NCBI GenBank assembly: GCA_024741835.1
Contig: JAENRP010000104.1
Coordinates: forward strand, 1-64,000
Direction: 5' to 3'
From: Diplocarpon mali
Taxonomy: Eukaryota; Ascomycota; Leotiomycetes; Helotiales; Drepanopezizaceae
Length of the DNA stretch: 64,000 bases
Below the pieces are notes generated by a model. The model ran no database searches and was not told where the DNA came from. It was given only the letters and a program-made list of their open reading frames with translations. Position numbers and translations under genes: made by a program. Of the stretch, positions 36,920-48,180 are shown piece after piece. The first letter of the stretch is position 1. Each line of letters begins with the position of its first letter.

Positions 36920-36927
36920 TATATAAG
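36920..36927 (+). promoter_or_regulatory. TATA-like box upstream of the small secreted protein
   Basis: TATATAAG lies about 140 bp before the start codon at 37068, a plausible spacing for a fungal gene with a short leader. It is the only strong TATA match near this start. Confidence 0.4.
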
Positions 36928-37067
36928 CAAGCAGCCTTACCCTGCTCTCTGTCCATCAGCTTCCTACTTGCCATCATTATCGTTTGAAACGGTCATTGAA
37001 CTAAGTAACCGCTTATTCTATTCTTGTCAATATTCGCAAAAATCATTTTCATCGATTCTTTGTGAAA

Positions 37068-37346
37068 ATGCAATTCTACGCTTTCTTCACCACAACTGCT
37101 GCCCTTGCTCTAGCATCTTTATCTACTGCCGCATCCATACCACCAGAAACATTCCACGGAGCAGAATTCAATGCCGCTTGTGCGAAAGGCGATGTTACCT
37201 TCTGCGCGGGACCATTTCCAGTCTGCCCGACCGGATCTACTAAGAGTTTCGACGATTTATCTACCAAACATAACGAAGCACAATGCGCTGGGAAAAACAT
37301 CAACGATCCATGCTTACAAGTTGCCTTATGCACAAAGGACGCCTAG
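37068..37346 (+). CDS. Small secreted cysteine-rich protein (candidate effector)
   Basis: 92 aa, intronless. Residues 1 to about 22 form a clear signal peptide: MQFYAFF, then a hydrophobic Thr/Ala/Leu core ending in STAA, with likely cleavage before or near SIPPET. The mature chain is about 70 residues with six cysteines at 38, 46, 53, 73, 82 and 88, enough for three disulphides. No domain was recognised. Size, secretion signal, even Cys count and a gene-poor, repeat-flanked position are the usual marks of fungal effector candidates, but they also fit other small secreted proteins. Start chosen at the ATG giving the signal peptide; an upstream GTG is in frame but unlikely. Confidence 0.7.
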   Translation: MQFYAFFTTTAALALASLSTAASIPPETFHGAEFNAACAKGDVTFCAGPFPVCPTGSTKSFDDLSTKHNEAQCAGKNINDPCLQVALCTKDA

Positions 37347-40300
37347 CGTTAAGGCAGTAGAGAATCTCAGTTGCCAACTCAAAGGAGAAGGTTAGTACAG
37401 TCCCCTTAACACAAACTAGATTAAACATTGAAGTTTTGGCAGAGACAAAGACCAGTGCAGTGAGGGCAGGCGCAGTCAACTTCTACAGGGTGTGGCGGTC
37501 TGGCGGATAGGGCGGTGCAGCTAACCGTCAACACTGAGCATATCTCCCACAAGGCGCCCTCTTTTAACCTGTTTTATTAGTTAGAAATTATATAGCATGA
37601 GCAAGAAACGCTATGGTCGTATCCTTATATGTAGAAAGAAAACTAGTATAAGAGACTCCTTGCGATCTACTATTTAGTCGTTGATCTTTGCCCACCTCCT
37701 AGAATATGAGTCTCATTCTATACCTTGATCGAAAAGGGCTCTCTAGGTCTTGAGCTTAGACGTTATCTTCACGGAGTGCCTTGGATAGTAGAGCAACAAT
37801 CGTCTTACAGTAGGTCTAACCCAACTCTCTTATCCTACCTAAGCTATAAACGACTCGCTATGCAGGTGCGACCATTGATTTAGTTATTTATCAATCGTCG
37901 TTATCAGCGGCCAACTAAGCCTACTCCTTCTTATCGACTTTAGCTTTCGAAGAAATTCTTTAAAGCTGCGAGGCTTCGTAACGTATCCTTTCCTCTCTTA
38001 AATTTCTCTATACACTATAACCCGCCTTATTCTTCCTAGTATTTATTAGCAAGCCCTTTTTCTAGTTATAGGTACATGTATAGATCACCCCGGATTACGC
38101 AAGTAGAGGTCGAAAATTGAGGGTAATAGTAGAAAAGGTAAGTATGAAACTCTTTATTCCGGAGCATCCGAAAAGTTGTAGCATTGTTCAACGTAGGGGT
38201 TGAGTATTTCGTAGTCAAAACAACTTCATCCTGGCTTTGCGGACTCCTTTTAAAAATCTGCAGACTCGTAGGGGACACCGCGTACAGGTGTTGAGGCTCT
38301 ATCTCACTGAACAAACACTGTTTCTAGTCATCTATTGTAAAGTGACTCCAAATTTTCCAGTGACATACGTGAAGTCTTTCTTTTCTGCTTATTTTCAGTG
38401 ATTTAATGGTTACGAGCTGAATATCATCCTCTCCCTCAGCGGTTTGGTTTTGCGATATATAGCAATAATCCTGCCAGAAATTCTGCAATTTGATAGCGGT
38501 CAGAAGCGACACGTCCCATGTGCCGGTGAATTAAAGACAGTAGAAAACCAGTCGAACCACAAGTCTTGTCAGATAGAACCACCTCGCATTCCGGAGGCTC
38601 AGTATCTCGGAGAACCCGGTAGGTACTGCACTAAAAATGAACCTTTATGCCTGTGCTTGCTTCATGTTTATGAATCATACTAAATTAAGGCGAAGTTTCC
38701 CAAGTCTGCACTGCAACCCCATATCGACACACGCTCCTAACGTGAACGAAAGCTAATCTTTCTCGGGCCACATCTGGGTACTCAAGACACGGGATACGGG
38801 TAAGGGTTAGAATCCTAAGCTTGGGGTCTAAGGATAAGGATACGCTCAGGGTTAGAGAGGTGAGGATGTAAGGGTCATTCGAATACTCCTCTACCAGCCT
38901 GCTACTGAGAAGGCAGATTAATTACGAGAATGGAGGAAAGACGATTTAATGCTCTTCAGTTAATCTGAATGGAAGAATTTCGATATTCTCTCTGTCCTCG
39001 GGCCCGACCCCCACGCCGGCCAGCGCCGGTCAGAACTTAATTCATCATCAGCCGACGGGGACCGGCGATCATTACTGTACTGTATCACTGTACAGAAAAG
39101 AGAGTACATGCACGTCACGGGGGTCGTTGGACTGGTGACCGGCTCTGAACAATTTAACGATGATTTGACGTTACTTTTAATTTCGCAAGTTGAGAGGTTA
39201 ATAGTTGGATATCGCAAGATCAGCTTTTGGGTTAATCCGACGATTTCGAGGATAGGAAGACTACTCTATTATAGTGATAGTTTTTGGTTCGAGCCTAAAG
39301 CAACACTCCCTTACGGTGCAAACAAAATCCAATCTCAAGTTCAATGAAATATGCTGCTGTTTGCGGTTTTTTCGACAACGGTGCGGACTAGCCCCGAATC
39401 CATGAGGGCCAGCATTAAGGACCCCCGGTACTTGTATTTCGACACTACGGACATGATTTGAAATGGGAACCGACGAAACAATGACGATATTGCTCCAAAA
39501 ATAGACTATAAATTAGTGGCGAGCAATTCATCGACTTCTCTCCATCGTTTTGCAGTTGTTGCAGTTGAGTCACAAGGCAAAAGGTTTGATATTGAAAGGA
39601 CAGGAGATGAAAACTCCCCCACTACTACAGTTGTCGGATGTTTGTTTTATCCTCTCTTCTTCTCCCAATCCGTCTCTCCTCGCTCTCTTTCCTACAAGCT
39701 GGGTACTGCAATGCGTGGTGTGACGCACGGCAGGAGTAAATTTTCCGACAAGCTGAGGCACAAGACGCGGAGGCGTTGGGCTCGGGAGTAGCTTTAAACG
39801 GCGCCCGAAATTCGGCAATAACGCAACTCTGAGGATCTGGTGACGAGGTACTCGGTACCACTTTTAAAATAATTTATAGTGTATTGTGACGCAATTCGCA
39901 TCGCAATACGTGTCTCTAATCTGTATAGACAGGTCAGCAGGCTGGGTTGTTTTTTAGGAGCTTAGGGAATCGATTCAAATGGCATGAGGCCACAAGGCCA
40001 CAATACTTGCACTGAACTTCCCTCCTATTTGTAGGCGAATAGGTGTAGCCACCTTGATAAGCGGAACTCCGCTTTCATGCTACTCCAAATATTCTCCACA
40101 CATATAATATATTTCCAATTCCGTTCTCAATTCTGCTCCCGGGGGCTGTTCAATTACACTTCGATTAAGAGTTCTACACGACTTATAAATTTCTCCAAGT
40201 CAGCGTGCAAAATATTCAAGAGCGGCATGAATTCGATGAATGTGTGTGTGTCTTCTGGCCTCACGTCATTTCAACCGATTCCATACGAAGTAGAAGGTTG

Positions 40301-41989
40301 ATGATTAGGTTTAAGGCTATCCAGGAACACAGTAAGCAAGTGGCAGAGCGGATGTGATTTCGTTCGAGCTCAAGGCTTAAACAGACTTCGAAAATATACT
40401 TTGTAGATTCCAAGTGCAATTTGCGATACGCGTCGGACAGCGAACGTAAAAACCTACTCCCAAGACAGCCGGGTGCGAGTAAAGGTCATAAGGCCATAAG
40501 GCACATATCTCCTGGCAGCCTTAAACATAACCCTGCTTCGACCCTTGTCATATTTAATTGGGTCAAGCAGCATTGCACCCTTACTCTTGCACAAACTATA
40601 CTCTACAACTACTTACCTTTCTCCTCTGTGAGGTATCTAGGTGCCTATCCGTACTTAAAGTATGATCATTTTAAACCTCCGGGGTATAGCGCATTTGGGC
40701 CGGCTACTTTCTAACTCGATTTCACTGTCTTGGATAATCGGACATGATTTACAACTCTTATTCCTACAACATGTATACGGAAAACCAAATACTTATGTAC
40801 TAGTCGCATATTTTATTTCCTGCTTTATCACGTTCTACCTCCCTTGGAAGCTTTAAAAAGTACTTTATCTATTGCTTAAGGTCGGCAAAAGCGAGTATAT
40901 CATACTATACCTAGCTTCGATCATACCAAGGTCACGTTACGCGCGCTATCCAAATGAGCCGATTTATTAGAAGCTGAGCCGTTGGAATAGGGATTAGAAA
41001 GCAAACCGGACGCTGAGTTTAGGTGGAGTAGATTAAAGTGGCTCAGTATACGAATATGCCTGCGAGTGCCTTGCCTTGTGGCCTGAGCCTCAACCCTCGC
41101 GACGATTTCTTACTGCAAGTAGAAGAATGTAGAGAAGAATATTATACTTTGCTACTCACTTTATTTATGGGCCGCAAACCCTAAGTTACTACGAAGTCCA
41201 CTGATCAGCTTCTCCACCGCAGGGGATTTGTACCACTTAGAAAACAACGAGTTGAAGAACTCCGAGGACCGGAATACTGTGAGAAAGTCTTACACAGTAC
41301 TCTGTATATTGCGATTAGAGTATGTGCTATGTATTAATCGACTTGCTTCTGGTGTCCAAACTACGTGTCTGAGTGAGGTAAGGAGTAGAGGAGCTGTCTG
41401 GCGATACAACCTGCTCGAGTATCTTTGGATTGAGAAGACATCTCAACGCTTTAAGCGTAAGATTTTGAGTAAGAGGTTGATCCAAAGCTCGGGGGAGACG
41501 AGTCGGCTCGATTTTAAAATTCGAGTGGAGAATAATGTTTGAAGCCCATCCGTGTCCTGAGTAGAGCCCTGGGCGATTTCTGCGGCAGTGCACACATGGG
41601 AGTATCCATCTTGGCTGGAGGTCCACCACGACGAGTATAGCTAGCGTACCCCGAAAGGATTTGGGTCCTCCTCTTTCCCACTCACTTGCCGACATTTACT
41701 ACAAACCATTCAATATATCTCTCACTTCACTCTTGGTCATCTATCCTCCATCCTCTCTGCAGCGCATCTGGCGTCGGGGACTCACTGTCGTTTGAATTCA
41801 CGGTCGTTTTCGAAACCTATCTTTCCCCCTCTGTAATGCCTGATCATTGCTGGACATGAAATCTCATGATTCTCGCCTGATGCTGTTCACCCAAATCGTT
41901 ACCTACCCGTACTTATTCGGTCTCGTATTTGGCGGCCGCTACAAGCACTTGGTCTCGTGACAAGTCGTTTCGACGTAGCCATTGAAGCC
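37347..41989. other. Long gene-poor interval with degraded sequence
   Basis: 4.6 kb without a supported gene. The part from about 37600 to 38060 is TA-rich with few CA dinucleotides, as in the RIP-mutated block further right, and is probably an old transposon fragment that I could not assign. At 38790-38880 degenerate GGGTTAG-like pieces occur but do not form an array. Frames around 39516 and 41228 are short and unconvincing. Confidence 0.45.
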
Positions 41990-43967
41990 ATGACTTCCTC
42001 GCCGGCATCTTTGCTATGCGTCGCCTTTCTGCTGGGCCCGTGGGTAGAAGCCAGTGAGTCAAAAGAAAAGCAACCCCCCATATCTTGGATGGAGAAAGGC
42101 GCTGATTCACTTAGACATCGCGGTGCGGACGAGATTCTTTCTCAACTCGACCGCGGTTTCGACGGGGACGGATGTAAATAGGTATACTCCAGTGCCCATT
42201 CCCCCCGAGCCGCAGGCGTCGACTGGTGACTGGAGAACGACTATGCATCCGGTATGGGCCAATGAAACGGCTCCGACCCCGAGAGCATCATTGACCAATT
42301 TCACATCTACAAACACTACCTACGACCCAGGCTCACTGGAATGCCTGACTCAAGCGCCAGGTGAGCCATTGACGGTGTACTCAATCGTTCCCAACACGAC
42401 TACAGTCACCCTCACGCGGACGGGCAACCAATCGGTGGCATTACCCATGACGGTTCCCGAATTTATACCTCCAACCTACTGTGCATCGCCGACATCGTCA
42501 GCGCCAGCGCCCCTGCTGTTAGATCTCCTCGCTGAGCCATCGCAAAGCCCGCTTCCCCGCATGCCTGCAGTGACTATTATCACAACGAGTAAAAACGCGC
42601 CCACGGTAATGACTGACGCCCAGATCCCGTTATTCCCTGGTGCAGGTAGTAGAACACGAAAGCAGACTATCGATCCAAATACTCTTCCAAATCCATACAA
42701 CAGACCGATACCCACGACTATGCCCCCCGCTCCTATTCCCACCCCCATAATCTTCAATGGAGATAGGAAAGCTACCACACGGATTACGCACGCGGTGGAT
42801 GGAAAGACGATTGTGGTTTCGCCCCATCAGGCAGTCATTGGAGGCCAGATTTTGGAGATTAAAGAACCGCCAAGAACCATCACCGAAGGTGGCGATGTCT
42901 TTATCGTCAGTCCCAACCGAGTCCAAGGCCCTGGTTTCGAGATCTTAGTCCCCACATTCACACCCGGTGCTGCTTCTCAGAACGTGCCAGCAGCGTCCAC
43001 ACCCATTACAATTCAAGGAGTTCCGGTCCAGGTCAGGCCCACAGATGTAGTGTTAGGCAGTTCGACAATCCCAATCCCGCCAGGAGCTACGCCTACGAAG
43101 GTTGTGGTGGGGGTACATACCATCTCAGTGGGACCCAACGGAGTGGGATTTGCTCCACAACAAGAATTTCCCGGGACATTCATCACGCACCCACCGACTA
43201 TCCCCACGAACGTCGTCGTCATTGGGGGACAGGTATTCTCAGCGATCAGAAACTCGTTGGCCGTCATTGGGGACCGGAAACTCACCTACGGCCCCGGCAT
43301 AGAACCCCAGACTTTGGTTCTCAACGGAGAAGTGATTACCGTTGGGCCTCAGGGAGTAGTATTCGACGGCAAAACGATTGGCGGCCCTTCACACGCTGCC
43401 GGAACCCAGTACGCGGTTGCCGGTGGCGTCTACATTTCGGAAATCGGGTCAACACTAGCCGTTGTTAACGGCGTGACCTTCACAGTCGGTCCTGGGTCGA
43501 CTCCACTGACAACCATGATCGCTGGACAGAAAATAATAGCAGGGCCGAGCGGTATCGACGGCGCTGGAAATGTGCTCGAATACCCTTTCAACCAAAAGCC
43601 GCAACGCATCACAGCAGGCGGGATCACCTTCTCAAAAGTCGGGAACTCTCTCGCTATCATCGGTGGGAAGACGTATAGGTACGGCCCAGGAGCGACTCAG
43701 GTGACCACGACGATTGATGGGAAGGTGGTGAGATTTGGACCCAACGGGATCGGGTTCGCGAGCACGACGTTTGTGGGCTCGAAGCTTACGTCCGCAAGCA
43801 CGACGGTCGCTGGCTCGACGCCTATATCCACTAGCACGCCGTCTTATGAGGCGTCGAGTACGGAGACGAAGAAGAGTGGGGCGGGGAGGGAAGAGCCTGG
43901 GTTTAGATTCAGATTCGGACTCGGGTTCTGGACTATGTGTCTGTCTTTCTACATCTGGATTGGATGA
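41990..43967 (+). CDS. Secreted Pro/Thr-rich protein with three ~65-residue Gly-rich repeats and hydrophobic C-terminus
   Basis: Two exons, 41990-42053 and 42115-43967; 638 aa. The first exon encodes a signal peptide (MTSSPASLLCVAFLLGPWVEA); donor GTGAGT and acceptor TTAG join it in frame to NIAVRTRFFLNST. Residues about 60-250 are Thr/Pro-rich with N-glycosylation sites. From about 250 on, beta-rich repeats appear. The three clearest begin near residues 392, 458 and 523 and share GG-x-xFS-x-x-NSLAVIG, then YGPG, then GxxIxVGPxGVxF. The C-terminus (FRFRFGLGFWTMCLSFYIWI) is hydrophobic after a Ser/Gly-rich stretch and could be a GPI-anchor signal. I do not know a named family; a cell-wall or surface role is inference. 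Confidence 0.8.
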
Positions 43968-46415
43968 ATCCAAATAGCATTCTAATCTCGTCCCGGGAGG
44001 GAGGGCTTCTTCGGCAGCAGTACTTTTAGAGTCCTGGGATATTTCTTATAACAGGTTGTGCTTTGGCGCATGAGAACCTTGTTTATTTACATTTGTATAT
44101 ATAAAATTCTGAGTGGAGGTTGTCTTGGAGTTGAAGAGCCGAAGGGTAACTCTGGGACAATACTATGATATGATAGATTAATGATTTGGGTAAAGTTGGG
44201 GGGGGCGCGGGCTCCGCTTTGGACTTATGGGTTTGGAGAATGGTAGCAAGCTACCTAGGTAGGTAGGTAGGAATGTGTATATATGAGTTGGAGAAATGTA
44301 TATTTCTAGGTTCAATGTGACCAGATTCTGCTAGAATCATAATTGCGGGATTTGAGGCTTGGATATGGTTTGGAGAGATTGGCTAAGAAGCTAGATGTTT
44401 CCAGGTTTCCCGTTACAATAATCACTTCAATATCTCACGCGTCGAATCCTTCCATATCGTTCCCACTCACTTTCCGTCACCCCCTCTCTAGTATAAATCT
44501 CCATTGATATCGAATAAAAATTAGAGAATAACTTATACGTCCTCAGGTCTATTAACGATCTCCACATACCTCACGGGAGCATGCTACGATGCTACGACGA
44601 ATAGACAGTTTAGAGCCAGCCTGGTATGGCTAGACCAGGAGCGGTCTACCGACGATTACAGTCCTGTCTTGACTCGCTTAACGGTCTAGGATCTCTAGAC
44701 GGTCTAATAATAGTCGGACCAATCACGATAAAGGATTACCTAGTACATCAGTTTACTCTAGTATAGTATAAAATATACACCACCCATATCCCACGGGCTC
44801 CCCCGCCCTGAGCAAAACGTATCTAACCAGCTCAAAATATCTCACACCCCTACTTTTACGAGTTCAATTCCTCTTACTAGAATACACATCCAAAATTCGG
44901 TACTTCTTCGGCACTGGCGATAACCCCTCTTACAAGGGCCATAGCTCAGCGCAGCCTTCACGCAGGGAGGCTTTTTTCTATATCAATCGATTATGAATCA
45001 ATGTGGTTAATTAAAATTACGACAGTTGATCAGATTATAATGAGAAAGTAAAGAACGGCTTGGCAAGAATTACCAGGGATTATCGGGAATATGAAAAGTC
45101 TTGAAGACTTGAGCACAGAAGCCTCGCTTTCCAAGAGCGCTAATCAATCACATAATACATCAACCGATCCTAGGCCGTTTATAAATTCTAGACTGTTAAG
45201 CAAAGGCCTATATAATTAGACTGCTAAAGAATCACTCACATTACCAGGGTAAAGCCTGTTCCCGTAAAGTACAAGATGTACCTTACCTTGCCTTGCCTAG
45301 GTACAAGAATACAGCATGCCCGCCGCCCTGTCAGACTCCGGCCTGGAACGAGCGTTGGGTGTTGAGAAGATTTACAAAAAATATATACAGAGAGGCTTCT
45401 CATATCTTTGCAGTTGAGCAGGCCGGGTAGCGAGTAATTAATAGAAATATATGTAAAGCTCTGCAAACCAACATAATCACTTGGGGGACGGAGATTCAAT
45501 ACCTATACGGGATGTCTCCTACGAACATAAGGCTCTTCTTATAATAACAAGTCTTATACTTTTTCATAAAGGAGTCTGCAGAGCAAAGATTGATCAAGAC
45601 AGCTTTAGGAGAAATTTTGGATAAGGCTTGAACCGCGTTTGTAGAGCTTTCATAATCGATCCGCTATACTCCCTTCGATAGCACTTACGATATAATGATA
45701 GAAAAATGATTCAAGATAAAAGGATGAAACAGAATACAATAGCTATAGAGGACGTTAGTTAGATCCAACATCTGCTTTTACTAGCCTAATAAAAGAGGCT
45801 AGTTCCTAAACTGTAAACCTCTTCTGACTCTTTCGAAAGTTCCGACTCTAAGCAACCTACTATCGACCCTTCTATAAATCAATTTGGCTTGCTATTAGGA
45901 GGGCCATTCGTTTCGCCAAGCTTGTAGCTTCCTATGCCCTTCGCGATATTTTGAAAGTTAGATAATGGCTATTTACAAGTTTACGCTTAACGTTATAGAT
46001 ACTCTGGTATTATACTATGATTTAAATAGCTAACTTAAGCGTCACACTACTACTTTGGAAGTATAAGGAGAATATTTAAAGAAAGAGAGGCTTAAAGGTA
46101 TATTATAGAGTTAATGCTAGTCTAGATAGCTTACGAGCTTTACCTAAGGGTTTTTGTCGGATTTTTTCCTACTATATAGTATACGTAATTGGCTAGAGTC
46201 TGTCTAGCTAGGAGGAATTACAGATGAAGGCTAGGATAACCTTTCAATGCTATGCTAAATAGGTTCTGTAGAGATCTATACTATTTATAAAAACTCATAA
46301 CAAAGAAAAAAGGAGAGAGTATACTACCTACGGAATAGGTGCCTCAGCCTAAGTAAGACAGCAGGTCTTACAGCGCTGTATAGTCTCAGAATTAATCAAT
46401 ATAGCACGAGAATAA
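43968..46415. other. Transition zone into the repeat block
   Basis: No supported gene. The first kilobase has normal composition. From about 45500 the sequence becomes TA-rich with few CA dinucleotides, so it is probably RIP-mutated repeat debris. Near 44937 GGGCCATAGCTCAG resembles the 5' end of a tRNA but the rest of a cloverleaf is absent. Confidence 0.45.
44256..44271 (+). repeat. TAGG microsatellite, four units
   Basis: Perfect (TAGG)4 just after an overlapping CCTAGG. Short and probably without function. Confidence 0.8.
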
Positions 46416-46420
46416 AAATA

Positions 46421-46640
46421 TGTTGCAGGTACGCATATCACATGCTTGTCACATGATATATCATATGACCTGCCACATGACTTAGTGGCCGTGCCAAGAA
46501 GGCACTTACCTTAAATAGCTCTTAGTTAGAGAGCTCTCTTAGAGATTAAGACATCCAACATTGTCGTTTGCACCTCATACTTTCTCGTGCCCTCTTCTAG
46601 TTTACTATTACGCTTACTATCAGAGAACCTCCTTACAACA
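46421..46640. mobile_element. Solo LTR with intact 5-bp target-site duplication
   Basis: The 220-bp sequence begins TGTTGCAGGTACG and ends CCTTACAACA, with the perfect 5-bp inverted termini TGTTG/CAACA expected of an LTR. It is flanked on both sides by AAATA (46416-46420 and 46641-46645). No internal retrotransposon sequence adjoins it, so it is a solo LTR left by recombination between two LTRs. It carries few RIP-type changes compared with neighbouring elements. Confidence 0.85.
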
Positions 46641-46645
46641 AAATA

Positions 46646-47230
46646 CTATGTATGCGATCTCTTCGCTTACATTACAGATAAGGAACTATTAGTTTAGTGT
46701 ATTTCTTGATTTTAATCTGATATTAATATTTAAGTGTACCAAGGCGAAATGGTAGTAGTCCCTTGTTAACCCCCTGCTCCTCAAATTTCAATATATAGAT
46801 CAGGCCAAATGGAAGGAATGATATAGTGAGAGAGATTATAGTGAAAAGTTGAGGACAATATCCTGTTGAAACCCTCTTCAAACCCTCTAAATTGTACCTA
46901 AACAAAAAAAAAGGCGAACAATAATGTGTGAACCAGGATATCTGCCTCATATCTACATTATCTGCAAAATTTTGGTCGGAGGAGAACCACAGGACTTTAG
47001 GCTAAGCTACCCGCGGGAAGACCCATGCCCATACCCGGGGGCAAGTCTATGGTATTTTTTAGAATATCGCAAAGCAGGTGAGACAGAGTTACAAGTAGTT
47101 GTAGAAACGAGCTGAGAGAGTGTGCGCGTTGCCGTCTTGATCGTGTTTTTAGTATTTTAGTGATAAGTTTCATCACATATCAACCCAGACTTATAATTCT
47201 CTTGCATGCAAAAAACATTTGGTTCGTTTC
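46646..47230. other. Spacer between two inverted LTR copies
   Basis: 585 bp. No coding similarity was recognised. A 63-codon frame at 46924-47115 is not convincing. Confidence 0.5.
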
Positions 47231-47477
47231 TATAGCAAGAAGGTTCTCTGATAGTGAACTTGATAGTAAACTAAAAGAGGGCACGAAGAAGTATAAGGTA
47301 TAAACGACGATATTAGGTGTCTTAATTCATAAGAGCTCTTTAACTAGGAGCTATTTAAGGTAAGCGGCCTTCTTAGCGAAGGCGCTAAATCATATAGGAA
47401 GTTATATAATATATTATATATATAATGTATTATATGATAGATTATATAATAAATATATAATAGGCATACCTATAATA
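47231..47477. mobile_element. Inverted, RIP-mutated copy of the 46.4-kb LTR
   Basis: Reverse-complement match to 46421-46640: shared blocks include GGTTCTCTGATAGT, GAGGGCACGA and GAGCTATTTAAGGTAAG. Differences are mostly C-to-T or G-to-A (termini TGTTG/CAACA have become TATAG/TAATA). It is about 247 bp, with AT-rich expansion near the right end. No target duplication was found. Confidence 0.75.
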
Positions 47478-47985
47478 TACCCCTCTAAGGAGACCTTTAA
47501 AAGTACTTGCTAGCAATATATATGATATTATAACTTTTGTTATAATCTATAGTTTTGTATGAAAAATCAACCTATAGATATAGGAAATAGAGTAGAGTTC
47601 GCTAGCGCGAAATCCACCCCTTAGTAAGTCAAAATCAACTCGCAGGCCCGGCCTAGGAGTAAAAAAGAAATCATCCCTTAATAGAAGTATAAAAAAAAAA
47701 ATCACCTTATAATAGAGGTGTAAAAAAAAATCACCCCTTAATCGAGGTGCAGAACCTTTATATTTAACAATTTGATAAAGGCGGCGTAGTTAGAGCTATT
47801 TAAGCTTTTGGTAAGTCTATCGGCGGCGTTGTCTTTAGTATTAGCGTACTAGAGATCCAAATGGCCTTTCCAAAGCTTTTGCCGAATATAATAGAACTTG
47901 ATATTAATATACTTCGTTCTCTAATGATATTTAGGGTTTTTAGTAAGATAAAGGGCTCCTTAGTTATTATAGATCATCTTATATG
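47478..47985 (-). pseudogene. Copia element A, 3' part (end of RNase H and 3' region)
   Basis: On the minus strand, 47985 to about 47765 translates to the end of a Ty1/copia RNase H: MIYNN-stop-GALYLTKNPKYH, RTKYINIKFYYIRQKL, then DNAADRLTKSLN. This is the family's usual end of pol. Stops lie where Gln or Trp is conserved, fitting RIP. Below 47765 is non-coding 3' sequence with short repeats; a 3' LTR may lie here but its limits are not resolved. The coding sequence continues at 55571, the interruption being element B. Confidence 0.8.
47632..47752. repeat. Composite short repeats in element A, left cluster
   Basis: One copy of an imperfect palindrome (ACTCGCAGGCCCGGCCTAG then GAGT) is followed by three tandem versions of a ~28-bp unit resembling AAATCACCCCTTAATCGAGG, at about 47665-47752. 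The same two modules, in the same order, occur near 57120-57280. Confidence 0.65.
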
Positions 47986-48180
47986 GTGCGGTCGGCTGGA
48001 GGGCCTTCATTAGGTCGCTTAGGAGGCTCGCAGAAGTAGGAGAAGATGATTGATTATATTATTATCTAATATATATATGGTAAAGAGACTTTAGAAAGAA
48101 AAGGGAGAGTCTATGACTTAGCAGGAGTTATATAAAGGGTCTTTAGAATAAGTAGAGACTCTGCCTATTCTATATAATAT
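47986..48180. repeat. Left terminal repeat of copia element B
   Basis: This 195-bp sequence matches 55376-55570 over its whole length in direct orientation, starting GTGCGGTCGGCTGGAGGGCC. Differences are mainly transitions, with this copy the more TA-rich. The exact TG/CA ends and the target duplication could not be fixed. Confidence 0.85.

Noticed and set aside
37347..37500. Extra 3' exon of the small secreted protein
   Set aside because: A stop follows the sixth cysteine and no convincing donor site precedes it, so the single-exon model was kept.
38790..38880. GGGTTAG-like pieces suggesting an interstitial telomere repeat
   Set aside because: Only a few degenerate, unevenly spaced copies; no tandem TTAGGG array.
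44937..44980. tRNA-like GGGCCATAGCTCAG followed by CGCAGCCTTCACG
   Set aside because: Only an acceptor/D-arm-like start and a loop-like piece are present; no T-arm with GGTTCGA or paired 3' acceptor follows. Not called as a tRNA or SINE.
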